Positions 1 through 6,870 of a DNA stretch of 10,657 bases are shown here, one piece after another. This DNA comes from Clostridiaceae bacterium (GTDB lineage: Bacteria > Bacillota > Clostridia > Oscillospirales > QAMX01), in NCBI GenBank assembly GCA_016297585.1, contig JAEDGJ010000085.1:1-10657 (forward strand), given 5' to 3'. The translations under genes were made by a program, and so were the position numbers. A model generated the notes under the pieces. That model was not told where the DNA came from. It searched no databases and was given only the letters and a program-made list of their open reading frames with translations. Positions within the stretch are counted from its first letter, which is position 1, and each line of letters starts with the position of its first letter.

Positions 1-43
1 GCCGTCCGGCTTCTTTTGTATAAAAATCCGCGCCGAAATGCGA

Positions 44-72
44 TTGACACCGCTTCCGAAATGTGATACAGT
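44..72 (+). promoter_or_regulatory. Sigma-A-type promoter of the MATE efflux gene
   Basis: A perfect -35 box TTGACA (44-49) is followed after 17 bases by TACAGT (67-72), which matches four of six -10 positions. Transcription would start near 79. That places the GTG at 63, a possible longer start for the MATE gene, outside the transcript and supports a start at 102 or 108. The promoter is inferred from sequence only. Confidence 0.7.
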
Positions 73-94
73 TTTCTTTATCGAAAAAAGAAAC

Positions 95-110
95 GGAGGG
101 GATGTCTGTG
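95..110 (+). promoter_or_regulatory. Ribosome binding site that decides the MATE start
   Basis: GGAGGGG occupies 95-101. The ATG at 102 directly abuts it, which is too close for normal initiation. The in-frame GTG at 108 lies 8 bases after the GGAGG core (95-99), a normal spacing. GTG 108 is therefore preferred, although ATG 102 would add only two residues. Confidence 0.55.
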
Positions 111-1478
111 AGATTGCCGGGACGCGGCGACGCGGATATGACGCAGGGCGTTATCTGGAAGCAGCTTCTGCAATTTTCGGTCCCGATGGCCATCGGGCTG
201 CTGTTTCAGCAGCTTTACAACACCGTCGATACGGTGGTCGTCGGCCGCTTTGTCGGCAAGGAGGCGCTTGCGGCGGTCGGCAGCACCGGCAGCATCGTCA
301 ACATGCTGGTCGGGCTCTGCGCGGGACTTTCGACGGGCGCCGGCGTCGTGATCTCCCAGACCTACGGCGCGCATGACGACGAGGGACTGCACAACGCGGT
401 GCATACGACCGTAACCGTGACGTTCCTCCTCTGCCTGATCGCGACGTTTGCGGGCATGGCGATCGTCCGGCCGATGCTGCGGGCGATGGATACGCCGCAG
501 GACGTATTCCCGGAGGCGGAGCGATATCTGACGGTCTATTTTGCCGGTATCTCGGGGCTGCTGCTGTATAACATGGGCTCCGGCATCCTGCGCGCGGTGG
601 GGGACTCGACCCGGCCGCTGTATTTTCTGATCTTCTCCGCGCTCGTGAACATCGCGTTTGACCTTCTGTTCGTCATCCGCTTCCGGCTCGGCGTCACGGG
701 CGTTGCCTATGCGACCATCCTGTCCCAGTTTCTGTCCGCGGTGCTGGTGTTCGTCGTACTGACAAGGACGAAGGCGGCGTACGGTATCCGATGGAAAAAG
801 CTCTGCATCCGGGGCAGCGTGCTGAAGAAGATTTTCTCCATCGGTATGCCGTCCGGCATCCAGCAGGCGCTGACCTCGTTTTCGAATGTCTTTGTGCAGT
901 CGTACATCAACTTCTTCGGCTCCGCCTGCATGGCCGGCTGGTCGGCGTGCAGCAAGCTCGACGCGTTCATCCTGATCCCCGTGCAGAGCATCGCGCTGGC
1001 GTCCACCACCTTTGTCGGACAGAATGTCGGCGCGAAAAAGCTCAGCCGCGCAAAGGACGGCGTGCGCCAGGCGCTGATCATCGCGCTGGTCATCACCGCT
1101 TCGCTGAGCGCCGTCGTGATCCCGCTGCGCCGCGGACTGCTCTCCCTCTTTACCGAGGAGGCCGACGTTCTCGAGTACGGCGCGCGCTTCGTCGCCCTGA
1201 TCGCGCCGTTCTATGTGACGGTCTGCTTCAATCAGATCTATGCCGGCGCGCTGCGCGGTACCGGCGACGCGAGAACGCCGATGCTCGTCATGCTGGGCTC
1301 GTTCGTCGTCTTCCGACAGATCTTCCTCTATGTCACAAAGCTCCTTAACTGCGGCTTCATCCCCGTCGCGCTTGCCTATCCGATGGGCTGGATCTGCTGC
1401 AGCGTTCTGATGATCTTCTTCTACCACCGTGCGCCGATCAGCCGCGCGCAGCCCGAAGAAACCGGGATCGCGGCATAA
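108..1478 (+). CDS. MATE-family multidrug/sodium efflux transporter
   Basis: This is an integral membrane transporter of the MATE (MatE) family, which exports drugs or organic cations in exchange for Na+ or H+. The protein is 456 residues from the preferred GTG start, the usual length for a complete 12-helix MATE protein. The N-terminus has the hallmark of the clostridial branch: a short amphipathic stretch ending TQGVIWKQLLQFSVP, then FQQLYNTVDTVVVGRFVG, then the AAVGSTGSIVN segment of helix 2. The second half repeats the fold, with IGMPSGIQQAL and a matching FVGQNVGAKK loop. It is the only gene of its unit, with its own promoter and terminator, and shows no link to the sugar genes. The family call is secure. 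The substrate is unknown, and MATE proteins of this branch are often annotated as drug pumps without evidence. The exact start (102, 108 or the ATG at 138) is less certain. Confidence 0.93.
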   Translation: MRLPGRGDADMTQGVIWKQLLQFSVPMAIGLLFQQLYNTVDTVVVGRFVGKEALAAVGSTGSIVNMLVGLCAGLSTGAGVVISQTYGAHDDEGLHNAVHTTVTVTFLLCLIATFAGMAIVRPMLRAMDTPQDVFPEAERYLTVYFAGISGLLLYNMGSGILRAVGDSTRPLYFLIFSALVNIAFDLLFVIRFRLGVTGVAYATILSQFLSAVLVFVVLTRTKAAYGIRWKKLCIRGSVLKKIFSIGMPSGIQQALTSFSNVFVQSYINFFGSACMAGWSACSKLDAFILIPVQSIALASTTFVGQNVGAKKLSRAKDGVRQALIIALVITASLSAVVIPLRRGLLSLFTEEADVLEYGARFVALIAPFYVTVCFNQIYAGALRGTGDARTPMLVMLGSFVVFRQIFLYVTKLLNCGFIPVALAYPMGWICCSVLMIFFYHRAPISRAQPEETGIAA

Positions 1479-1480
1479 AG

Positions 1481-1526
1481 AATCCCCCGAAGGCCCTGAA
1501 AACCGGGACTTTCGGGGGATTTCTTT
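1481..1526. terminator. Bidirectional rho-independent terminator between convergent genes
   Basis: An 11-bp perfect stem pairs 1481-1491 (AATCCCCCGAA) with 1511-1521 (TTCGGGGGATT). An inner CCC/GGG pairing (1494-1496 with 1505-1507) adds to it. The plus-strand product is followed by TCTTT (1522-1526). On the minus strand the stem is followed by ATTCTTTA. It starts three bases after the MATE stop and can end both the MATE transcript and the oxidoreductase transcript coming from the right. Confidence 0.85.
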
Positions 1527-1529
1527 GAC

Positions 1530-1549
1530 AAATAACCGGGGGTTCCCGG
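1530..1549 (-). terminator. Weak secondary terminator hairpin after the oxidoreductase gene
   Basis: A 5-bp GC stem pairs 1536-1540 (CCGGG) with 1545-1549 (CCCGG) around a four-base loop. On the minus strand it is followed by TTATTT (1535-1530). It lies just past the oxidoreductase stop and before the stronger hairpin at 1481-1521. The stem is short, so it may only assist. Confidence 0.35.
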
Positions 1550-1559
1550 GGAAAACGGC

Positions 1560-2582
1560 TCAGATGGCGCTTGCGAGCAGCAGCTCCACCATATCCATCG
1601 TTTTCGCGGCGTCCTCGATCGGGCAGATCGGCTTCCCGCCGGTGCGGACGGCGTTCAGGAAATCGATGTCCTCGGACTTGTAGCCGTAATACTGGTGATA
1701 CAGCTCGCCGCCCGCGATTTCGAGGCCGTCGATCTTCTCGATGGACGGGCCGGTGACGCCCGCCGCGCTGATCGAGTACTGCGTCTTGCCGTTGCCGTAC
1801 ATGATGGTCGCCTCGCAGGCCGCGCTGCCGAAGCCGAGATTGATGAACGCCGTCGCGCCGGGGCCGTGGATGGTGAAGTCGTGGACGCGGCCCGCGCTCT
1901 GGTAGTTGGAACGGAGCGTGCCCGTGATGCCGTTACGGAAGCGGATGACCGACGACCAGGCGTTGTCGACGGGGCTGTTGTTGCGCGCGATGACGGTGGC
2001 GGCCTTCTCCGGCTCGGAATCCGCGAGATAGCGCACGAGATCCACCGCGTGGACGATGTCGCAGACGAACGCGGAGGCGTAATGCCAGCCGGACGCGACG
2101 TCGGAGTATTTGATGAACAGGCCGTCGACCTGCGTAAACTCGGTGACCTCGCGCATCCGCTTTAAGACGTGCTGCACCAGCGGCACGGCGCGGCGGTTCA
2201 TCGCGGAGCCGCAGACGACGCCCTTTTCCGCGGCCTGACGCGCCAGACTGTGCGCCTGATACGCGGTGATGCCGGCGGGCTTTTCAAGCAGACAGTTGCG
2301 CCCGGCGGCGATGACGTCGTGCGCGACGCGGTAGGTCTTATCCGGCTCGACGAGGATCCAGACGGCGTCGAGCTCTTCATGATCGAGCATCTCATAGTGG
2401 TTTGTATAGAGCCGCTCGAAGCCGTACTTTTCCTTCGCGGCGCTCGCTTTTTCGATATGCGTATCGCAGACGGCGCAGAGCGCGATCTCACCCGTGTCGG
2501 CGATTTCGCGCAGGGACGGGAAATGGACGCCGTTGGCGATGCCGCCGGCGCCGATGACGCCGACCTTCAGAACCTGATTCAT
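1560..2582 (-). CDS. Gfo/Idh/MocA-family NAD(P)-dependent oxidoreductase
   Basis: This is a soluble dehydrogenase of the Gfo/Idh/MocA family, which oxidises or reduces sugars, inositols and related polyols. The 340 residues are a typical full length. The N-terminal Rossmann fold shows VGVIGAGGIA with the glycine motif at residues 11-16 and an acidic residue, D40, ending strand 2 (AVCD), which often favours NAD. The family's EKPAG motif is at 100-104 (K101 is the usual catalytic-site lysine). DIVHAVDLVRYL begins at 175, with H178 and D181 in the positions of the conserved His/Asp pair. The start ATG is preceded by AAGGAGG (2591-2597) at 8 bases. It follows the nitrilase gene by 89 bases on the same strand and probably shares its transcript. 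The substrate cannot be assigned, because family members act on many different sugars. Confidence 0.93.
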   Translation of the reverse strand: MNQVLKVGVIGAGGIANGVHFPSLREIADTGEIALCAVCDTHIEKASAAKEKYGFERLYTNHYEMLDHEELDAVWILVEPDKTYRVAHDVIAAGRNCLLEKPAGITAYQAHSLARQAAEKGVVCGSAMNRRAVPLVQHVLKRMREVTEFTQVDGLFIKYSDVASGWHYASAFVCDIVHAVDLVRYLADSEPEKAATVIARNNSPVDNAWSSVIRFRNGITGTLRSNYQSAGRVHDFTIHGPGATAFINLGFGSAACEATIMYGNGKTQYSISAAGVTGPSIEKIDGLEIAGGELYHQYYGYKSEDIDFLNAVRTGGKPICPIEDAAKTMDMVELLLASAI

Positions 2583-2635
2583 GTGTTATGCCTCCTTGTG
2601 TTGGATATCCTCCCCAAAAGAGGACGGACAAAGGG

Positions 2636-2649
2636 TGTAAGCGCTCCTC
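2636..2649 (+). promoter_or_regulatory. Possible degenerate cre (CcpA operator) sequence
   Basis: TGTAAGCGCT at 2636-2645 matches the first ten positions of the Bacillota catabolite-control consensus TGNAANCGNWNNCA, but the last two bases (TC instead of CA) do not fit. It sits between the nitrilase and oxidoreductase genes, where a bound CcpA could act as a roadblock. The match could easily be chance in a GC-rich genome. Confidence 0.2.
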
Positions 2650-2668
2650 CGGCATTCCCGGATGGGAG
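2644..2668 (-). other. GC-rich hairpin between the nitrilase and oxidoreductase genes
   Basis: TCCGG (2648-2652) pairs with CCGGA (2658-2662) around a five-base loop. CTCC (2644-2647) then pairs with GGAG (2665-2668) across a two-base bulge. It lies directly after the nitrilase stop codon. No run of U follows on the minus strand, so it is not a standard terminator. It may protect the nitrilase message 3' end or set relative expression of the two genes. Confidence 0.35.
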
Positions 2669-2671
2669 GAT

Positions 2672-3619
2672 TTACGGCTCGATCATGCCCGGCGCGTGAC
2701 GGTGCGCCATCGCGCCGGCGAAGTAGTCGTCGAGCAGCGTGATGTCGAACTCGCGGATGACGTCCATCGCGGAAAATTCGTCGGTTTCGGACGTCACGAG
2801 CACCGCGCCGACGTTGCCGGGGTCGTAGACCTTGATCGCCGTGCCGTATTTGCACCGCGCGGCGTAGAGCTTTTCCCAGTTGTAATCGAGATGGACGACG
2901 GCATAGTCGAGGTTTGCCTCGGCGGTGACGTAGGGGTAGTAGTTCGTGCTGTGCGCGATTTTGGTGCCGAGGGGATTGACGATCGCGCATTCGTTCTGGA
3001 AAATCGCGCCGAGAAACCAGGAGCGGCAGGAATAGGCCCAGAAGCTCTGGAGAAAATCGCCGCCGTGATACTGCGAGCAGAAGACGATCAGCTCGGGTTG
3101 GCTTTTTACATACTTGCAGCGCAGCTCCTCGAAGTTTAAGTCGAAGCAGATCGCGCCCGCGACGCGGCCGAAATCGGTTTGGATCACCGGCGCGTCCTTG
3201 CCGAACAGCATGTGATTGAGCGTGTTTTCGGTATCGACGAGGTGATTCTTGTTATAGAAGCCGTCGATGCCGCCGCTGCGGTTGATGAACACCGTCTGAT
3301 TACGCTTGGTGCCGTCGGGATAGACGGGGCCGTAGTTGTAGGCGATGTTGACGCGGTGCTCGCGGGCATAGGCCATCAGATGGTCGCGGATGCGGTCGCG
3401 GCGCACCTCGTAATACGCGCGCTTCTGCTCGGGGGTGTGCGACGGATAGCGGTCAAAGGCCTCCGGCAGCGCGATGAGGTCGGGATGATCCGGCAGCACC
3501 GGCGCGATGGCGCGGTCTAAGTACTCCATCGCACGGGCGACGGCGGCGTCCATGTCGGAGCCGTCGTCTTCGGGAAGATGGATGCGGGAAATGGCGGACA
3601 GTTTGACGTATCTTGCCAT
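2672..3619 (-). CDS. Nitrilase-superfamily carbon-nitrogen hydrolase
   Basis: This is a cytoplasmic amidohydrolase of the CN-hydrolase (nitrilase) fold. Such enzymes cleave amides, N-carbamoyl groups or nitriles through a Glu-Lys-Cys triad. All parts of the active site are visible in the 315-residue protein: LPEAF with E53; FYNKNHLVDTE with K124 and the second glutamate E131; and GAICFDLNFEE with nucleophile C158. No signal peptide or membrane segment is seen. The ATG at 3619 is chosen because GGAGG (3625-3629) lies 5 bases upstream; a longer GTG start at 3640 would overlap that site and adds an unconserved-looking leader. It is the first gene of a two-gene minus-strand unit and is followed by a Gfo/Idh/MocA oxidoreductase, which suggests one pathway. 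Membership of the superfamily is firm. The branch (amidase, N-carbamoyl hydrolase or other) is not resolved, and true nitrilase activity should not be assumed. Confidence 0.9.
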   Translation of the reverse strand: MARYVKLSAISRIHLPEDDGSDMDAAVARAMEYLDRAIAPVLPDHPDLIALPEAFDRYPSHTPEQKRAYYEVRRDRIRDHLMAYAREHRVNIAYNYGPVYPDGTKRNQTVFINRSGGIDGFYNKNHLVDTENTLNHMLFGKDAPVIQTDFGRVAGAICFDLNFEELRCKYVKSQPELIVFCSQYHGGDFLQSFWAYSCRSWFLGAIFQNECAIVNPLGTKIAHSTNYYPYVTAEANLDYAVVHLDYNWEKLYAARCKYGTAIKVYDPGNVGAVLVTSETDEFSAMDVIREFDITLLDDYFAGAMAHRHAPGMIEP

Positions 3620-3671
3620 ACAAACCTCCAAAAACACCAAATTTTTGACTCACGGAACCTTTCCTGCTTTC

Positions 3672-3699
3672 ATTATAAACGAAAAAGCCCGGCTGTCAA
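3672..3699 (-). promoter_or_regulatory. Near-consensus promoter of the nitrilase/oxidoreductase unit
   Basis: On the minus strand, TTGACA (3699-3694) is followed after 16 bases by TATAAT (3677-3672), both perfect matches to sigma-A boxes. Transcription would begin near 3665, giving a leader of about 46 bases before the ATG at 3619. A small inverted repeat GGAA-CCT-TTCC (3654-3664) lies right at the predicted start and could bind a repressor. Such a strong core promoter for a catabolic unit would usually need repression, but no regulator for it is visible here. Confidence 0.8.
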
Positions 3700-3763
3700 A
3701 TGAAAACCGGCAGAAAGCCCCGATTTATCAAAGAGAACACACGAAGCGACAAAAACGCCCGTA

Positions 3764-3792
3764 TTTACAAACTCCGGCGGGGATAGTATAAT
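3764..3792 (+). promoter_or_regulatory. Near-consensus promoter of the DUF5131 gene
   Basis: TTTACA (3764-3769) is followed after exactly 17 bases by a perfect TATAAT (3787-3792). Transcription would start near 3799, giving a leader of about 35 bases. It is divergent from the nitrilase promoter, with the two -35 boxes about 65 bases apart. The intergenic region 3620-3833 holds only these two promoters and the two ribosome binding sites (3625-3629 minus, 3820-3825 plus). Confidence 0.8.
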
Positions 3793-3833
3793 ACAAAGCG
3801 GGGAAAAAGGAACAAAAAAGGGAGGCGCATGGG

Positions 3834-4553
3834 ATGGAGGGCGCGTGGAATCCGTGGCACGGCTGCCGGAAATATTCGGAGGGCTGCCGCAACTGCTATG
3901 TCTACCGGCGCGACGCGTCCGTCGGGCGGGATGCGTCCGAGGTGCGCCGGACGGCGGAGTTTGACCTCGGCACCCGGAAAAACCGGGACGGCAGCTACCG
4001 GATCCCGCCCGGCACGCAGGTGTTTTTATGCATGACCTCCGATTTCTTTCTCGAGGACGCCGACCCGTGGCGCGAGGAGCTCTGGGACATGGTGCGCGTC
4101 CGGCGCGACCTGCGCATTTCGATCATCACGAAGCGTATCCTCCGCGTGCGGGAATGTCTGCCCGACGACTGGGGGGACGGCTGGGAGCATGTGACGCTCG
4201 GCTGCACCGTCGAGAATCAGGCGGCCTGCGACGTGCGGATGCCGGAATTTTTATCGCTGCCGCTGCGGCACCGGTTTGTCATCTGCGAGCCGCTGCTCGA
4301 AAAAATCACCCTCGCGCCGTACCTGACGTCCCAGATCGAGCGCGTGATCGCGGGCGGAGAGTCGGGTGAACGGGCGAGGGTGTGCGATGAGACCTGGATC
4401 CTGTCACTGCGGGAGCAGTGCGCGGCGCACGGGACACCGTTTACGTTCAAGCAGACCGGCGCGCGGTTCCGGACGGGCGGCCGCGTCCGCGAGATCCCGC
4501 GGGAACGGCAGGCGCAGGAAGCGCGCCGGATCGCCGCGGGGTGGAAGCCTTAG
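3834..4553 (+). CDS. DUF5131 (phage Gp37/Gp68-like) protein with radical-SAM-like cysteine cluster
   Basis: This is a member of the DUF5131 family, named from phage Gp37/Gp68 proteins and thought to be related to radical SAM enzymes; its reaction is not established. The 239 residues begin with the family signature WNPWHGC...GC..CY, with cysteines C11, C18 and C21 (CX6CX2C), suited to hold an iron-sulfur cluster. Further family-like blocks are MTSDFF (67-72), IITKR (97-101), GCTVENQ (123-129), EPLLEKI (152-158), GGESG (174-178) and FKQTG near residue 205. These fit the strand ends of a TIM-barrel-like fold. The ATG at 3834 has GGGAGG (3820-3825) 8 bases upstream; an ATG at 3829 is in another frame. 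It is a one-gene unit with its own promoter. No phage gene and no three-Cys-motif partner gene, which often accompanies this family, is next to it. Its stop interlocks with that of the convergent DUF4838 gene. Confidence 0.88.
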   Translation: MEGAWNPWHGCRKYSEGCRNCYVYRRDASVGRDASEVRRTAEFDLGTRKNRDGSYRIPPGTQVFLCMTSDFFLEDADPWREELWDMVRVRRDLRISIITKRILRVRECLPDDWGDGWEHVTLGCTVENQAACDVRMPEFLSLPLRHRFVICEPLLEKITLAPYLTSQIERVIAGGESGERARVCDETWILSLREQCAAHGTPFTFKQTGARFRTGGRVREIPRERQAQEARRIAAGWKP

Positions 4554-6850
4554 TCCCGCGCCTCGAGGAACATCCGGTCGAACCACAGCGCGTCGACGTC
4601 GCCGGGACGTCCGCCGAACGCGGCGCCGGTCGCCTTCATCGAGACCCAGACGGTGACGTTTTCGTGCGGGAAGACCTTCGCAAAGCCGGAGATATGGGGA
4701 GCGATGAGATATCGGGTCAGTGTGAGGAGCGTGTTGGAGCCCTCCGTGAGGCCGTCGATGTCAAAGACGCGATAGAGCCTGTATTCGTTGGGGGTCAGAT
4801 CCTCGATCGAGATAGGCTTTTCGAAATTGGCGCCGTTGTGGCGGAGCCGGAACGCGAGCGTGCCGCCGGGCTCGCCGGCGTGTCTGGCGATGTGCTGGTC
4901 GCGGACGTAGTCGGGCATCCGGTCGAGCTGGCAGCGCGCGGAGAAGCCGGTGACGGACTGCTCGTCGGGGGAATAGACGATGCCGAGCCCCCGCGCTTCC
5001 TGCGTGACATAGTCGTACAGGGGCACCTCGAGAACGTCGTCGCGTCCCGCGAAGCAGTCGGGGAGCGGATGGGGCTTGTGCGGCCCGAGATGGAAAAGCA
5101 GGGGGACGAGTCCTTCCCAGTACGGATGGGCGGTGATGCCGTGCTGCATACGGTAGGGCTCGGTCTGGAGGATCGTTTCGTTGACCGTGAGGGCGTAACG
5201 CAGCGCCGCCGTTTCGCGGGCGATGGGGAACGTCTCGCCGCGCTGCCGGGCGGCATAGAGAAGGCTGTCATAGCGGATGAGGATGGTGACGTCGAGGCTC
5301 GCGCGTGCCTGACGGACGCGGCGGGAGAGCACGCCGTCGTACGAAACGGCGGCGGCGGCTTCCTCAAAGAGGCGGTTTCCTTCGACAATGAGCTCATAGG
5401 GCACAAAATCGGCCTTGCTGAAGTTCTCGACGCAGCGCATCCGCAGCGGGGACTTCGCCGCGGCGCCGCAGGTGAGCTCGAGATAGCGCGTCAGCATCGG
5501 CGACGCGGCGCCGTAGTAGCCGTCCATGAAGTCGCGGGTCAGGGCGCCGGTGTCGGCGCAGGGATCCTCCGCAAGATGGGAGAGCAGCCAGTTTTTGAGG
5601 CACCAGAAATCGGAGAGCAGGGGTTCCTCGTGCTCGACGAAGTAGCCCTGTACGTTGTTCTTGGCATAGGTCCGGAAAAGATTGCCGAGACGGTAGGCGT
5701 TGGCAACGATGGTGGAGATGCGCACGTTGATGTTGTAGTCCCAGACGCACAGGGGGTTGCCGTTTGCGGCGCAGAGCCGCGACCAGCCCTCGAGGATCTC
5801 GAGCATATGGGCGTTGTTCGGATGGTCGAAGCCGTGGAGGATGTCGAAATCCAGATCGGCAAGACGAACGATGACGTTCTTTTCGGGGACGGTATCGTCC
5901 GTGGGGAGCTCCATATAGGTGAGGTACACGAGGGTTTCGACGAGGATGTCGGGATAGACCTTTGCGGCGGCGCGCGCCATGCGGTTGACGAAGCGCAGCA
6001 CGTTTCCGGTGCCGCCGGACTTGCGGACGCGCTCGCGGCAGGCAGGGCATTCGCAGTCGAAGGTCGAGTCGTTCATCGAAAGATGGAAGTGATGGGGACG
6101 GGACTCGCCGCGCGCGTCGAAGTCCGCGTAGATGCGGGCGATGTCGTCCAAGAACGCCTTTTCAAAGGCCTGCAGGAACTCCTCGTTATTCAGGCAGTAC
6201 TGTCCGTAGGGCAGATGGCGCTGCTCCTTTTCGCTCCAGGCAAACCACGTCGGGTGCTGTTCGAAAAGGCCGTCGGATTTCAGGATCTGGTCGACGGTAT
6301 GGCAGCCGCCGCGCGGAGAGCAGGTGACGCCGCCGCCCCATTCGTCGGGGATCTGGAGCTGGTTCGAGCGGCGGCGCACGCAGAAGCGCACGTCGTCGCC
6401 GATGTACGAGCAGGTGACGGGCAGGCGCATGACGGCTTGAGGCTCGCCGCAGAGGTCGAGTGTGCCGTCGAGGGAAAACGCGCCGTGCTGCGGGACGGTC
6501 TCCTCGAGCGCGTTCCAGAAGCGCACGCCGACGGCGTCCTCGAGATAGTGCTCGACGGCGTAGAGGATGCCGCGGTCGGTGCTTTTGCGGCCGCCGGTCA
6601 GCACGAGCGCGCCGCTTGCGGCACGGACGACCCAGGCCTCGACGCCCTTCAGATCATTCCGTCCCTCCGGCGCGCGGATGCCGGCGGCATCGGCGAACGC
6701 GGTATAGCCGACGTAGAACGTGCCCTGCTCCGGCTCGGAGGCGATGGAAAACGTGTCGGAGTAGGCACGGGAAAGCCAGGTCTGCAGTTCCTCGGCTGCG
6801 TTGCGTTCCACCTTGGAGGGGGAGGCAGGAAGAATAATGCGGTAGTCCAT
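4550..6850 (-). CDS. DUF4838 protein, putative cytoplasmic glycoside hydrolase-like enzyme
   Basis: This is a large (766-residue) DUF4838 protein, a family found in polysaccharide-use loci and related in layout to alpha-glucuronidase/GH20-type enzymes. Residues 1-115 look like the accessory N-terminal domain (NAAEELQTWL at 17-26, ILYAVEHYLEDAVGVRFW at 95-112). The barrel region holds HLSMNDSTFDCECPAC (256-271), the family's Asn-Asp plus Cys-rich block with C266, C268 and C271. It also holds WDYN (370-373), an acidic loop VEHEEP (E406, E408, E409) and DGYYG (443-447). Residues about 480-560 are helical, and 590-766 look beta-rich, as in an attached sugar-binding domain. No signal peptide is visible, so it probably acts on imported sugar. 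The ATG has AAGGAGA 7 bases upstream and lies 20 bases after the AraC stop, so it belongs to the transporter operon. Family assignment is good; the reaction is not known and no catalytic residue is proven. Confidence 0.85.
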   Translation of the reverse strand: MDYRIILPASPSKVERNAAEELQTWLSRAYSDTFSIASEPEQGTFYVGYTAFADAAGIRAPEGRNDLKGVEAWVVRAASGALVLTGGRKSTDRGILYAVEHYLEDAVGVRFWNALEETVPQHGAFSLDGTLDLCGEPQAVMRLPVTCSYIGDDVRFCVRRRSNQLQIPDEWGGGVTCSPRGGCHTVDQILKSDGLFEQHPTWFAWSEKEQRHLPYGQYCLNNEEFLQAFEKAFLDDIARIYADFDARGESRPHHFHLSMNDSTFDCECPACRERVRKSGGTGNVLRFVNRMARAAAKVYPDILVETLVYLTYMELPTDDTVPEKNVIVRLADLDFDILHGFDHPNNAHMLEILEGWSRLCAANGNPLCVWDYNINVRISTIVANAYRLGNLFRTYAKNNVQGYFVEHEEPLLSDFWCLKNWLLSHLAEDPCADTGALTRDFMDGYYGAASPMLTRYLELTCGAAAKSPLRMRCVENFSKADFVPYELIVEGNRLFEEAAAAVSYDGVLSRRVRQARASLDVTILIRYDSLLYAARQRGETFPIARETAALRYALTVNETILQTEPYRMQHGITAHPYWEGLVPLLFHLGPHKPHPLPDCFAGRDDVLEVPLYDYVTQEARGLGIVYSPDEQSVTGFSARCQLDRMPDYVRDQHIARHAGEPGGTLAFRLRHNGANFEKPISIEDLTPNEYRLYRVFDIDGLTEGSNTLLTLTRYLIAPHISGFAKVFPHENVTVWVSMKATGAAFGGRPGDVDALWFDRMFLEARD

Positions 6851-6870
6851 GACTGCTTCTCCTTTTTGGT

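Noticed and set aside
1..17. Possible right half of a terminator (GCCGTCCGGC followed by TTCTTTT) from a gene left of the window
   Set aside because: The left arm, if any, lies outside the window, so pairing cannot be shown.
78..1427. A 449-codon open frame on the minus strand opposite the MATE gene
   Set aside because: The translation is extremely rich in Arg, Asp, His and Gln, the expected mirror image of a hydrophobic membrane protein in GC-rich DNA. No gene features support it.
3620..3640. A longer start for the nitrilase gene at GTG 3640
   Set aside because: The extension would cover the good GGAGG site that serves the ATG at 3619, and it adds a leader not expected for the family.
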